64,000 nucleotides of DNA from Psychrobacter sp. JCM 18901 (GTDB lineage Bacteria > Pseudomonadota > Gammaproteobacteria > Pseudomonadales > Moraxellaceae). This document shows, piece after piece, positions 1 through 11,203 of the stretch. The stretch covers positions 1 to 64,000 of the forward strand of contig NZ_BAWH01000012.1 in NCBI RefSeq assembly GCF_000586435.1. Direction: 5' to 3'. Numbering within the stretch: the first letter of the stretch is position 1; each line of letters begins with the position of its first letter. The position numbers and the translations under genes are program-made. The notes beneath the pieces were generated by a model. The model saw only the letters and a list, made by a program, of their open reading frames with translations, ran no database searches and had not been told where the DNA came from.

Positions 1-642
1 AGTAGATAAAGAAATCTGTATTTCTTTCAATGGGTTATAAAATTGAGGTTGTTTATTTTCTTAAATACTAGTGTGCAATATTATTTAGCTCATCAATTTT
101 TAATGAAGATGAGCTTATTTGTTCCTCATAACTGGACTTATTCATCCTATCATTCTTGAGTATTTTCCTTAAACAAATTATCTCTTATATTTTTGAATGT
201 TGATATTCATATAATTACCACTATATAGGAGCTAAGTTATTCGGGGTTATATGACGCTTTCAATATACTGTTCTATATAGTGCAGTATATAACATTACCT
301 TTAATAATAAGATATGGCTCTTATAAATTAGTCGCCGCGCAATCCCTTGATATCTAGTGTTGAGAGACGGTTTTTGCTATAATAGGTATTTTGCTGCATT
401 ACTTATATATGTTAGCTGTTATATTACTTCTATAGCGAAATGCATTTTGCTGCAATGCTATTGCTTAACTGGCTTTAAGCCTTATATCAGTTCTAGTATA
501 TATAGTCATAGTAACACTCTAGGTAATGCATCCCTTTCACAACATATCACGATGATTAGATATAATTGATGTGGTCTCACGGTTATATGATTGATGGTTG
601 CAATCATCACTGCCAACGGACCCAATAATAGGCGAATAGATT
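1..642. other. Intergenic region / thrS leader
   Basis: No convincing gene is visible. A 70-codon open frame at 357-569 starts upstream of the best promoter and has no ribosome binding site, so I do not call it. The region is AT-rich. It contains an extended -10 promoter near 375-383 and a small hairpin at 588-606 (six-base arms, loop of seven) about 35 bases before thrS. ThrRS represses its own translation in enterobacteria through a structured leader; whether this leader does so cannot be judged by eye. Confidence 0.5.
371..383 (+). promoter_or_regulatory. Extended -10 promoter candidate for thrS
   Basis: TTTTTGCTATAAT carries a consensus -10 hexamer (378-383) preceded by the TGn extension. 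There is no good -35 at the usual distance, as is normal for extended -10 promoters. Similar TTGCTATAct motifs precede nqrM and avtA in this window. It would give a thrS leader of roughly 250 bases. Confidence 0.5.
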
Positions 643-2576
643 ATGGTAGCGATTACTTTACCCGATGGTAGTGTAAAAGACTTTGAAGGTCATACAACAG
701 TCATGGAAGTGGCGCAAAGTATTGGGACAGGACTCGCTAAAGCGACGGTTGCTGGACGTGTAAATGGTCATCTAGTAGATGCACATGATCCTATCGTTGC
801 TGATGCCAATGTTGAAATCGTAACGCCAAAAGACGACGACGGTGTTGATATTATCCGTCACTCATGTGCTCATCTATTAGGTCATGCTGTTAAGCAGCTA
901 TACCTGATGTGAAGATGGTCATTGGTCCTGTCATTGATGATGGTTTTTATTACGATATCTTTAGTGAAACGCCATTTACGCCTGAGCATATGGAAGCGAT
1001 TGAAAAACGCATGATGGAGCTGATCAAGCAAGATTATGACGTTATTAAAAAAATGACGCCACGTGCCGAAGCGATTGAGATATTTAAATCACGTAACGAA
1101 GACTATAAGTTAAAACTTATTAATGATATGCCAGGTGAAGAAGCGTTTGGCTTGTATCATCACCAAGAATACGTCGATATGTGCCGTGGTCCGCATGTGC
1201 CAAACACGCGCTTTTTGAAAGTATTTAAACTGACCAAAATGTCAGGTGCTTATTGGCGCGGTGATGCCAAAAACGAGCAGTTGCAGCGTATCTATGGTAC
1301 TGCGTGGGCTGATAAGAAACAGTTGAAAGCTTATATCCAGCGTATTGAAGAAGCAGAAAAACGTGACCATCGCAAAATTGGTAAAGCGCTGAACCTATTT
1401 CATATGCAAGAGCAAGCGCCAGGTATGGTGTTCTGGCATGCTAATGGTTGGACGATTTATCAAGTACTTGAGCAATATATGCGCAAAGTACAATACGATA
1501 ATGGCTACGAGGAGATTAAAACACCTCAAATTGTTGATCGCAGCTTGTGGGAGCGTTCAGGACATTGGGGCAACTATGCGACCAATATGTTCACGACTTC
1601 TAGTGAAAACCGTGATTATGCGGTAAAACCGATGAACTGCCCTTGTCACGTGCAAGTGTTTAACCAAGGCTTAAAGTCTTACCGTGACTTGCCATTGCGT
1701 ATGGCTGAATTTGGTTCTTGTCATCGTAATGAGCCATCTGGTTCTCTACATGGTTTGATGCGCGTACGTGGTTTTACTCAAGATGATGCGCATATCTTCT
1801 GTACGCAGGCACAAATTCAACAAGAAGTCGCTGACTTTATTAAGCTAACGCTTGCTGTCTATGAAGACTTCGGTTTTGACAATATTATTATGAAGCTCTC
1901 TACCCGTCCTGAAAAACGTGTTGGTAGTGATGAGTCTTGGGACTTTGCAGAAAAAGCGCTAGCAGATGCGCTTGATAGCTCAGGACTAGACTGGGATTAC
2001 TTACCTGGCGAAGGTGCATTTTATGGTCCAAAGATTGAGTTCAGTCTAAAGGATTCTTTAGGACGTATTTGGCAGTGCGGTACCATTCAGGTTGATCCAA
2101 ATATGCCTGAGCGTCTCGATGCTGAGTTCGTCAATGAGCAAAACGATCGTGAAGTACCTATTATGTTGCACCGTGCAATCTTAGGTTCATTTGAACGTTT
2201 CATCGGTATTTTGATCGAAAACTATGCTGGTTGGATGCCAGTATGGCTAGCACCGCAGCAAGTTGTGGTCATGAATATCACCGATAAGCAAGCTGATGCA
2301 TGTGAAAACGTGGTTAGCGAGCTCAAAAATGCAGGTTTGCGCGCTATTAGCGACTTGCGTAACGAAAAGATTGGATTTAAGATACGAGAGAAAACATTAG
2401 AACGTATTCCCTATATGCTAGTATTAGGGGATAAAGAAGTCGAATCGGGCAGTGTTAACGTCCGAACTCGCGAAGGTGAGAACCTTGGCGTGATGAGTGT
2501 TTCTGAATTTATTACATTAGTACAGACCGCTGTCAGTAAAAAAGGCCGACAGACCCCAAAAACAGATGAGGAGTAA
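643..2576 (+). CDS. thrS: Threonine--tRNA ligase (one frameshift)
   Basis: Class II aminoacyl-tRNA synthetase that charges tRNA-Thr in the cytoplasm. The repaired protein is about 644 residues, the usual length. In order it has an N-terminal TGS domain (residues 1-60), the editing/SAD domain with HSCAH and the CRGPHVP segment, the catalytic core with motif 2 ([20 protein letters not shown]) and motif 3 ([13 protein letters not shown]), and the anticodon-binding domain. The Zn ligand Cys lies in MNCPCH. The frame breaks at 903-904: the family has YPDVKM, which needs CCC where CC is read. The stop is followed six bases later by infC, so the two are co-transcribed. The ribosome binding site is weak. 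The break is very probably a sequence error, since the gene is essential. Confidence 0.95.
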
Positions 2577-2581
2577 TACCT

Positions 2582-3103
2582 ATTAAACAGTCCAACCGTT
2601 TGAACATCAACGAAGATATCAATGTCAAAGAAGTCCGTCTCGTTAAAGAAGATGGCGAGCAAATGGGCGTGGTTGATATCGCAACCGCGATGAAAGCGGC
2701 ACGTGATGAAAATCTAGATTTGGTTGAATTAGTTCCTGAAGCTAAGCCGCCAGTATGTAAGATCATGGATTATAAGCATTTCCTCTATGATCAAAAGCAA
2801 AAGGCTAAAGAAGCTAAGAAAAACCAAAAGCAGACTCAGCTTAAAGAGATGAAGCTACGTCCTAGTACCGAAGAGGCCGATTATCAGGTTAAACTGAGAA
2901 AAATCGTGAGCTTCTTGGAAGATCAAGACAAAGTTAAAATTAGCATCCGTTTCCGCGGACGTGAAATGGCGCACCAAGATATCGGTCGCAAACAACTTGA
3001 TCGTATCATTGAAGATACTGCTGATATCTCAAACGTCGAACAGTACCCTAAGATGGAAGGTCGTCAGATGGGTATGCTGCTTGGACCCACTAAGAAAAAG
3101 TAA
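2582..3103 (+). CDS. infC: Translation initiation factor IF-3 (AUU start)
   Basis: IF-3 binds the 30S subunit, keeps it apart from 50S and checks the start codon. The protein is 173 residues, with the N-terminal domain beginning [12 protein letters not shown] and the C-terminal domain ending near [15 protein letters not shown] start it at the ATT codon at 2582, not at the downstream TTG at 2600. ATT restores the conserved N-terminus and sits eight bases after a GGAG. An AUU start is the classic device by which IF-3 represses its own synthesis. It lies directly behind thrS. It is followed by a terminator and not by rpmI-rplT, which is unusual for this neighbourhood. Confidence 0.95.
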   Translation: MKQSNRLNINEDINVKEVRLVKEDGEQMGVVDIATAMKAARDENLDLVELVPEAKPPVCKIMDYKHFLYDQKQKAKEAKKNQKQTQLKEMKLRPSTEEADYQVKLRKIVSFLEDQDKVKISIRFRGREMAHQDIGRKQLDRIIEDTADISNVEQYPKMEGRQMGMLLGPTKKK

Positions 3104-3162
3104 TCTGTCTATTGGATTGCTTTGAGTGGTGGCTGTTAGTCTATATAGCTATTTATAACTCT

Positions 3163-3200
3163 AACCATCAATATGCTGCGGGATATTGATGGTTTTTTAT
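3163..3200 (+). terminator. Rho-independent terminator after infC
   Basis: A perfect 12-bp stem (AACCATCAATAT with its complement, loop of eight) is followed by a T-run. It closes the thrS-infC transcript. Confidence 0.85.
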
Positions 3201-3509
3201 TATTTGGACTCAAAAACTGCTGTAATGAACATAGCTATGCTGAACATAAATAGCCTAGCATCATTGACTGACGCTATTTTACAAAATCTACCTTCTCAAC
3301 TTTCTGATTACACGGTAATCTAAAGATCTAGTTATATTTACTAGTCAGTATTTAGCAGTAACTAGTGATTATTTGATAGAAGCTAGTATGAGCTAAAGAT
3401 AATTTATAAGTGTAAAAAAGCTAAGTGTATAAATAAAAACAATGTACATCACGACTGTCAGAGTCGTTGACAAAAAACACTTCCCTTCTCCGATATCAGA
3501 GGATATTTC
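3201..3509. other. Intergenic region before telA
   Basis: About 300 AT-rich bases without a gene. The only structure I see is a short hairpin (ACGACT / AGTCGT) around 3450-3467, about 50 bases before telA. Confidence 0.4.
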
Positions 3510-4756
3510 ATGCAAGAATTGACGCCACCAGAAAACGCTACAACTCCCAGTATCTCTCTAACAGCACCTGAACCTGTCAAAGAAATACAAAAAAAGTGAA
3601 GCAGATCAGATGGTCAAATTGGATGAAAGCCAAATTCCTGAGCTCGATGCCAAGGTTGATGCTTTTGTTGATCATGTGATTACCAACTCTGTGCATAGCG
3701 ATGAGTTTCGACAGAACGTGCAGTCTATTCATAATCTAGGTACAAAAGAGATTCGCGAGTCTGCACAAGTATCTAACCGAATGTTAGATTTGCCCGCAAA
3801 AAGTCTTAATGACAGTTTATTCGACAACTCTCCTATTGCTAAATCGCTAACGGAACTACGCGGGATTGTCGAAGACTTAGATCCGAGCAAAAAAAGAGCT
3901 GACCAGCTCACGTAAGCTATTCGGTCTGATACCATTCGGTAATAAAGTACAAGATTATTTCCGCCAATATGAATCAGCACAATCACATATCAATGCGGTC
4001 GTTACCAGTCTCTATAATGGTAAAGATGAATTGCTCAAAGACAATGCGATGATTGAGCAAGAAAAAGTCAATATGTGGGAGCTGATGCAGTCTATTCGCC
4101 AATATGTCTACGTTGGCAAAAAGATTGATGAACAGCTAGAACAAAAAGTTTATGCGATAGAAGCAACAGATCCAGAAAAAGCTCGCATTATTAAAGAAGA
4201 GATGTTGTTTTATGTCCGTCAAAAAAACACTGACTTTTTAACTCAGTTAGCAGTGAATGTACAAGGCTATTTGGCGCTTGATACCATTCGCCGCAATAAC
4301 TTAGAGCTGATTAAAGGGGTCGATCGTGCAACCACGACTACTGTGTCTGCATTACGCACGGCTGTTGTCGTCGCCCAAGCAATGACCAATCAAAAACTGG
4401 TACTAGATCAAATCACAGCATTGAACAAGACCACCAGTAGCTTGATTGAGTCAACCTCGGCAATGCTCAAGCGTCAGTCAGGTGAGATTCACGAACAAGC
4501 GACTAGCAGTAGTATTGAGCTTGATAAACTGCAAAATGCCTTCAATAATGTCTATGACACTATGGATATGATTAGCAATTATAAAATTGAAGCGCTAGAG
4601 AATATGAAGCAAACGGTCAATACACTGACCACTGAAGTAGATAAAGCACAAAAATACTTGGATAAATCAAATCAGACTACGGTATTAGAAGTCTCAAAAG
4701 AGTTGGATAGTAAAAAGATCACTAATCAATCAAGTAGTGTCGATATTGATATTTGA
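3510..4756 (+). CDS. telA: TelA/KlaA-family toxic anion resistance protein (two frameshifts)
   Basis: TelA-family proteins are cytoplasmic, mostly alpha-helical proteins linked to tellurite and other stress resistance; their biochemical role is unclear. The repaired protein is about 414 residues, starting MQELTPPEN, and is helical throughout. It includes the family-typical segments KLFGLIPFGNKVQDYFRQY and VNMWELMQSIRQYVYVGKK. Two A-runs of seven (3589-3595 and 3889-3895) each carry one base too many. Removing one A from each joins three open frames into one protein. The gene stands alone here, without an adjacent ter gene or the xpaC partner often seen. Family call is firm; physiological role is not. 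Confidence 0.88.
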
Positions 4757-4895
4757 TTTATCCCTATAGCGGTCGCCAGAAAACTGACTGCTTCCTGCTA
4801 CCGAATACACATAAGACAATTGACGCAAGATATTGCAACGTCGTTCGTGTTAAGATAGCCACTATTAATAATTTTAAAAATAGATACGGTAATTT

Positions 4896-7173
4896 ATGAG
4901 TTGGAATGATCCAAACGCCTCAAGTGAGGCAAAAAAATATGACAACCCGATTCCTAGTCGTGAGCTGATACTCAGCACGATTAATGAGCATGGGGAAGTC
5001 ACGCATCAACAATTGGCAAAAGCCTTTAACATTGATGATCCTGATCAGTTTGATGCTTTGGGCAATCGCCTAAAAGCAATGGCGCGTGATGGCCAAGTGA
5101 ATCGTGATGGTCGTCCTTATCGCTATCGTACAGTGACTAAGCAAGATATCGTCTCAGGTACAGTTTCTGCCCATCCAAAAGGTTTTGGTTTTGTAGTGCT
5201 AAGTGATATGCCAGATTTGTTTTTACATGAAAAACAAATGCGTTGGGTATTCAATGGCGATACAGTAGCAGCCGTCGGCACTTCGACAGACAATCGTGGA
5301 CGTACCGAAGGGCGTATCGTTGATGTTGTCGAACGTCGTCAAAACAACTTTATCGGTACACTTGCTCGTGATGAAGACGGTTATTGTGTTGAGCTTGGTA
5401 GCCCAAACAATCATCAACCGATTACGGTTACTGATGACAATGTTCAGGCGCTAAATATCAAGCAAGGCGCTCCTGTTAAAGTCGATATCATTGACTGGCC
5501 AAACCAGCATGAATTTGCCACTGGTAAAATCACTGAAGTGCTGTCTGATGACAATGATCGTGAATTGATTATTGAGACTACCCTGCTCAACTATGATATT
5601 CCATCAGATTTTAGCGAAGCTGCGCTTAAACAAGCTGATGACTATCAAGAGCCAACTGAGAAAGACATAAAAGGTCGTACAGATATACGTCATCTACCGC
5701 TTGTCACTATCGATGGTGAAGATGCTCGTGACTTTGATGATGCTGTATTTGCTGAAAAGCGCTCTGGTGGTAACTACCGTGTCGTGGTTGCGATTGCAGA
5801 TGTCAGCTATTATGTGACACCGAATTCACCACTTGATCAAGATGCCTATGAGCGTGGTACTTCAGTATACTTCCCGCATCGTGTGATTCCGATGCTACCT
5901 GAAGTGTTATCTAACGGTCTATGTTCATTGAACCCTAATCTAGATCGCTTATGTATGGTTGCTGATATCAAGATATCGCGCGCCGGTAAAGTGACTGGCT
6001 ATGAGTTCTATCCGTCAGTGATGCACTCACAAGCCCGTCTCACCTATAATCAAGTAAACGATTATCTTGTGAACCCGAATGACAAGAGATTACCTAAATC
6101 ACTGACAGGTAATAAAGACGTTAAAAAAATCTGTTGATACGTTACATCAGTTGTATGAGCTACTGCTTAAAAAGCGTGAAGAACGTCATGCAATGGAATT
6201 TGAAACAGTTGAAACGTATATCAAGTTTAACGAGAAAGGCGGAATCGAAGCGATTTTACCACGCACTCGTGGCGACTCTCAGAAGCTAATCGAAGAATGT
6301 ATGCTGCTTGCCAATACTTGTGCGGCAAACTTTGCGCTTAAGCATGAGTTACCAGTTTTATATCGTAACCATGATAAGCCTGATAATGAGAAGTCGATGC
6401 GTATTCATGAATATGCGAAAAACTTTGGCTTACCATTTCCAGAAGAGAACCCGACTCAAGCGGACTATCAGCGCATTATTGAAGCGACTAAAGATAGACC
6501 AGATGCCATCAGTATTCATAGCATGCTGCTGCGTTCAATGATGCAAGCAAACTATGCACCTGACAATATTGGTCACTTTGGCTTAGCATATGACGAATAT
6601 AGCCACTTTACCTCGCCGATTCGCCGTTATCCAGATTTGATGCTGCATCGCGCGATTAAGGCAAAAGTTACCAACAGCCCACAGCCTGTTATGGACTTTT
6701 CTCTTGAAGGTGCTGGTACACAAACGTCAGATACAGAACGCCGTGCAGAAAAAGCATCACGTTATGTAGAGTCTTGGCTCAAGTGTCACTATATGACCGA
6801 TCATGTCGGTGAAGAGTTCGAAGGCGTTGTGACTACGGTTACTAGCTTTGGTCTATTCGTCACATTAACTGACTTATATATCGATGGTTTGGTTCATATC
6901 TCAAACGTTGGCGATGACTTCTTTGTCTACGATGAGCAGCAACAGCAGCTTATCGGTAAAGATAAAGGCACACTATTTGGATTGGGCGATTCGGTTAAAG
7001 TGAAGGTTGCGGGTGTCAACATGGACCTGTTACAAATTGATTTTGATTTGAAGGCTAAATTGCAATCTAGTGCAATGAACCAAAGCAAAAAAGGTCAACC
7101 GAAGAAAGAGCAGCCTAAGAAAGCCCCAGCGAAAAGAAGCAGTAACCGCAGAGGCGCTGCCAAAAAAAGCTAA
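4896..7173 (+). CDS. rnr: Ribonuclease R (one frameshift)
   Basis: Processive 3'-5' exoribonuclease of the RNB family, able to degrade structured RNA. The repaired length is about 758 residues. Order: an N-terminal winged-helix segment, a cold-shock domain (SGTVSAHPKGFGFVVLSD), the RNB domain with the catalytic acidic motif GEDARDFDDA and the later YSHFTSPIRRYPDLMLHR segment, then an S1 domain (GVVTTVTSFGLFVTL) and a Lys-rich tail that probably aids RNA binding. The frame breaks in an A-run of seven at 6123-6129, where six are needed (VKKSVDTLHQ). It is followed by a strong terminator. Confidence 0.94.
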
Positions 7174-7212
7174 GTTTAGACTGATACTTAGATACTGATG
7201 TTGTAATACAAT

Positions 7213-7245
7213 AAAAAAGGCTAACGCAATCGTTAGCCTTTTTTT
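7213..7245 (+). terminator. Terminator after rnr (probably bidirectional)
   Basis: The stem AAGGCTAACG / CGTTAGCCTT with loop CAAT is flanked by an A-run on one side and a T-run on the other. It can therefore serve rnr on the plus strand and the small minus-strand gene that converges on it. Confidence 0.85.
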
Positions 7246-7291
7246 ATGCTGTGTACTTTTCAATCATCAACGATATAGCTATTTATTGTGC

Positions 7292-7573
7292 CTATTGCGC
7301 ATCGTCTAATTGGTCTACACGGTCTTGTTCGGCTTGCTGTGCTTGGTCAATTTTACTGGTAGCACTATCTACGATCGCTTTCGGCTGTTGACTAAGGGGC
7401 TGGCTAGTAATATCTGTATTAGAAGTAGCTACTGTAGAATCAGGCTGTTCAGCCGCTACACTACTGGTTGCAATCTCTCTGTTTTGTTCGCGACTATTAC
7501 CATTGATAATGTTAAAGCCGAGTAATGCCACAATACCAATTACTGCAAAGATAATAACGTGTTTCATTTCCAT
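7292..7573 (-). CDS. Small single-pass membrane protein, unknown function
   Basis: 93 residues. A hydrophobic segment at about residues 5-22 (VIIFAVIGIVALLGFNII) is followed by a Ser/Thr/Gln-rich, low-complexity tail that is probably outside the membrane and ends in an acidic DRVDQLDDAQ. The start could be either of two ATGs two codons apart; a GGGG lies at a suitable distance. I do not recognise the family. It lies convergent to rnr and downstream of the mscS-like gene on the same strand. Confidence 0.6.
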   Translation of the reverse strand: MEMKHVIIFAVIGIVALLGFNIINGNSREQNREIATSSVAAEQPDSTVATSNTDITSQPLSQQPKAIVDSATSKIDQAQQAEQDRVDQLDDAQ

Positions 7574-7654
7574 AAAAAGCCCCGTATTTGAATAACCACC
7601 AAATATAGATTCTGTTGCACTTTTTATGCCTAAATTTTATTTAACGTCTAGTAC

Positions 7655-9281
7655 CTATTCTTGCGGGCTATTATTATTCAATAAATCGGTCTCATCTGAG
7701 CTTTGAGCAATCTCTTGCTCGACTTTTTCCATCAGCTTGTCGTCAGGACGGGCATCGAGAACTTCATTCGCACTGCGACCTTGCAAAATGGTCTTGGCTC
7801 GGGCTTGGCTTGTTTTTTATCTTGGTCATCCGTATGACTCTCGCTGACCTGATTTGTTTCAGCAGGTTTAGGAATCGTCGGAGTAATCGTTATATCAGAT
7901 TGAACATTATTAGCATTGCTGACACTGTTTTGCATGTGCTCAAAGGCTTTTTCTAACTTGTTGTTAAAGCGCAGACGATAGATAGGCTCAGGTAAGCTAA
8001 AGCCTTTATCTTCTAGTGCATGCTTGGTCTCACGAATGGCGATACTGCGTGCTTTGGCAAAGTCAGTCTCTGATTGGTCTACCCAAACCTGAAATTCCAA
8101 AACAATATTAGAATCGCCCACATTGGTAATAACCGCAATCGCCTTTGGTTCATTCAACACAAACGCCAGCGTATGTATCGCATCCAATCCGACTTTGATT
8201 GCTGCTAATGGATCATCATTGGCATCAACGCCCAATTCAAAAGTAAATCGGCGCTCAGGATTTTTGGTATAGTTTAGAATCGTACCTTTAAAGACTTCAG
8301 CATTTGGAATACGCAGCTGATTGCCATCTAGCGTCATTAATATCGTCGCACGTGACGTCAGACGAACCACAATCCCCTCTTGACCATTAATCACTACTTG
8401 ATCACGTGCACGAAAGGGCTGACGGATACTGAGCATTAAAGAAGCAATATAGTTTTCGATAGTGTCTTTGACCGCAAAACCAACAGCGATACCAATGACA
8501 CCAGCACCGCCGAGCAACGTGCCCAATACCGTTTCTGCACCGATCAAGCTCAGTGCCAGAATAAGACCAAAAATAATAAAGATAACTTTAATGGTCTGCG
8601 ACAATAGCTCAGCGACAAAAGGATTAGGCGTGAGGCGCTGCCACATTTTTTTGCGTCTAGATAACCAACTACCAAACCATGTCACGAGTGCAAATATGAC
8701 AATACCAACCAGCAATAAAGGCAGCGCCTTCACTAGGTTTTCCAATTGCGCTTTTAGGCCCTGATAAACTGTCGAGACGTTTTCTTGAACATCTAGTGTG
8801 CGGTTTATATTGTCATCAACCGTCACGACGTCTGTCAAACGGTTGGTCAAATTGATGCTTGCTGCGCCTTTTTTTCGTTGGCAGTTTCTCCCGACAAGGT
8901 GACGACACCTTGAGTAACACTGACAGTGACGGCTTGTAATCCTTCTATCTCAGAAAAGATTCCATTGATTCGCTGACGGATGTCGTTGTCTTTTTGGAGG
9001 GTGGGTGTGGTTTCAATTTGACCATTGTTGGTACTTTCACCATTGATTGCGGGTGGTGGGGCAGGAGTCGGTGTGGAAATATTGGTTTCTGACGTGTCAT
9101 CATCTGCTGTAGCTGTACTGTCAGGTATTGCGTCCTCTACACCCAATGCCGCTGAGATACTAGAAATTTCTTCACTGGCAGCATGCGCTGAGAACGCAAA
9201 AAGGATGCTTAGTAGCAACACCATTTGACCCCACGCTTTTATAGAACTGCGTATTATTGGACTGTCAATGTAAGTGGCCAT
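7655..9281 (-). CDS. BON-domain mechanosensitive channel, MscS family (two frameshifts)
   Basis: Inner-membrane channel that opens under membrane tension. The repaired protein is about 542 residues. It has a signal peptide ending AFSAHA, a Pro/Thr-rich linker, a periplasmic BON domain (IRQRINGIFSEIEGLQAVTV), transmembrane helices (ALPLLLVGIVIFALVTWF and VIFIIFGLILALSLI), the Gly/Ala-rich pore helix (LGGAGVIGIAVGFAV), then the cytoplasmic beta and alpha/beta domains. Breaks lie at a T-run of seven (8869-8875) between the BON and channel parts and at a T-run of six (7813-7818) near the C-terminus. The repaired tail reads ARPDDKLMEKVEQE. The start at 9281 has AAGGA six bases upstream. Confidence 0.85.
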
Positions 9282-9370
9282 AAGCATCCTTTATTTTTTA
9301 CGGATTTTTCTCGCTTAGCTGATTGCTGATAATTAGCTGTCTGATTTTAACCGACTAATTTTTGATTTAT

Positions 9371-10105
9371 TTAGCTATCTAAGTAAAGCTGCGCTTCGCT
9401 CAAGTTCAATGTGCCTTCATAGATAGCGCGACCGGTAATGATACCTTCGATACAGTCATCGTAAGGCTTTAGCAGCTCAATATCTTTCATATCGGTAACG
9501 CCACCTGATGCAATCACAGGTAGTCCGCCTTCACGCGCCAAATTAACGGTTTGTTCAACGTTAACGCCTTGCATCATGCCATCGCGGGCGATATCAGTAT
9601 AAACGATTGATGACACGCCTACATCTGCAAAGCGCTTAGCAAGCTCGGTCGCTTTGGTATCTGTCACGTTTGCCCAGCCATGAGTGGCTACCATACCGTC
9701 TTTGGCATCGATACCGACGATGATATGCCCTGCAAATTCGCGGCAAGCTTCCGCGACAAAATCAGGATCTTCAACGGCTTTTGTACCGATAATGATATAC
9801 GTCAAACCTGCGGTAATATACTGCTCGATAGTGTTCATATTACGTACACCGCCACCCAGCTGAATAGGCAGGTTCGGGTAGCTTTGGTGATATCATTGAC
9901 CACTTGTCTATGTACTGGCACGCCATCAAAAGCACCATTCAAATCGACCAAATGTAAGCGACGCGCGCCTTCATCTACAACGCGCGGCCATAGCAACTGG
10001 GTCATCAGAGAATACCGTATCATCTTCCATACGGCCTTGTTTTAAACGTACACACTTACCATCCTTTAAATCAATAGCCGGGATAATGACAGGCACAGCA
10101 CACAT
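9371..10105 (-). CDS. hisA: HisA, phosphoribosylformimino-AICAR-P isomerase (two frameshifts)
   Basis: Histidine biosynthesis step four: Amadori isomerisation of ProFAR to PRFAR, in a TIM barrel. The repaired length is about 245 residues. It begins [20 protein letters not shown] (catalytic Asp in AIDL) and has [26 protein letters not shown] and the phosphate-binding GRAIYEGTL near the end. Two breaks: around 9980-9988, between AMA and VVDEGARR, and at 9880, where one base is missing so that [13 protein letters not shown] is lost. The start has AAGGA upstream. It lies about 20 kb from hisH and hisB, although on the same strand. Confidence 0.9.
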
Positions 10106-11203
10106 ATAGCATTCCTTATAAAGCACAAGATTGGCAATAAATTTAGTAAATTAAAATTTTGAGAATGAAACGTTATCGAAGCGTCAAATAACGAGAGAAA
10201 ACGCTGCTTAAAAGTAGCATAAATTATGGACAGATCGAAAACCAAGACATCGCTAAGTTAGCAATCTGTTTGAATATAAATAAGAAAGACAGAAACTAGA
10301 CAATCATAACCATAAGTTTAGTACGTAGAATCACTACCAACAATCGTTAAATTCTATTACTGACTGGCAATTTTAGGTCAATTTAGCGTATAATCCTAGG
10401 TAAATTTTTATTTGTTTCTATGTGATAGTAAACATGTGTTACGCTTTTTGTTGAGTTGTTACAACTCACTAATACAGCATGGTGATCAGGATGGATCGAG
10501 CAATCGCTCAATACGCCAATAAAATATTGGCTAAAAAAATTGCTAAAAAGGACTATCTGAAAAAAAATCTCAACCAATAGTCTCTAAACCATCGATTCTG
10601 CGGTATTTAACCTTAATTAGATGTCTTGCAAGCCCCTATCACTAGCTAACTATATTAAAACCGTTACGATTAAAACTATAGCAGCTTATAATAAGTGAAG
10701 TTTGCTTATCAGTTGCTTAGCTAGTTTGTCTTTTAACCAGTATATCATCTACCTTAATAGATCGTTATTTGGCCACACTCTTATTCTATCGAATACTTTT
10801 AGACGGTATTAGTGAGCGAGAGATGGTCAAACATACTGGTGTTACAAGTTTTAAATTTCAATGAAACGTGTGATAAAGCCATTTGTATTTAAACCAGTCT
10901 CTTTTAGCCATGTGCTGTAGTGATTGATTTCGATGAAGCGGTTTTAGCATACACCTTGGTAGCCAGTCGCCACTTTGGTAATTCGAATAAGACATTAACG
11001 TGTTGTTAAGGAGTCTAAGGTCAGCGTTAATACTCTTACTAGTAGTTATGATCATGTATTGTCTTCACAGAGCTTTCATCCCTATTTCACTATAAAGGAA
11101 ATAGACGATTGAAGGCTTTGTTGAGTGATACAAATGTTCATGCTACCGATATACCAAACAGGACGTCTGGTATCGTTTTAGACTATGGACTAAGTTTTCG
11201 CTT
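10106..11203. other. 1.1-kb intergenic region upstream of nqrA
   Basis: A long AT-rich gap between the divergent hisA and nqrA. It contains a consensus TATAAT at 10389-10394, an inverted repeat GAGTTGT-T-ACAACTC around 10453-10467 and a small basic ORF (10479-10580, listed separately). Imperfect palindromic arms lie about 40 bases before nqrA (roughly 11146-11173). The minus-strand open frames at 10383-10577 and 10858-11055 have no ribosome binding site and I do not call them. Confidence 0.45.
10479..10580 (+). CDS. Possible small basic protein (33 residues)
   Basis: An open frame of 33 codons with a second in-frame ATG at 10491. From that ATG the peptide reads MDRAIAQYANKILAKKIAKK and continues with DYLKKNLNQ. 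It is strongly basic and would form an amphipathic helix. It lies about 85 bases downstream of a TATAAT and just after a small inverted repeat. A GGTGATCAGG precedes the inner ATG, though the Shine-Dalgarno match is imperfect. No family is recognised. It could equally be chance coding in a leader or an RNA gene. Confidence 0.3.
   Translation: MVIRMDRAIAQYANKILAKKIAKKDYLKKNLNQ

Noticed and set aside
357-569. 70-codon open frame upstream of thrS
   Set aside because: Begins before the likely transcription start, no ribosome site, odd composition.
10858-11055. Minus-strand ORF before nqrA
   Set aside because: No ribosome site, no recognisable sequence.
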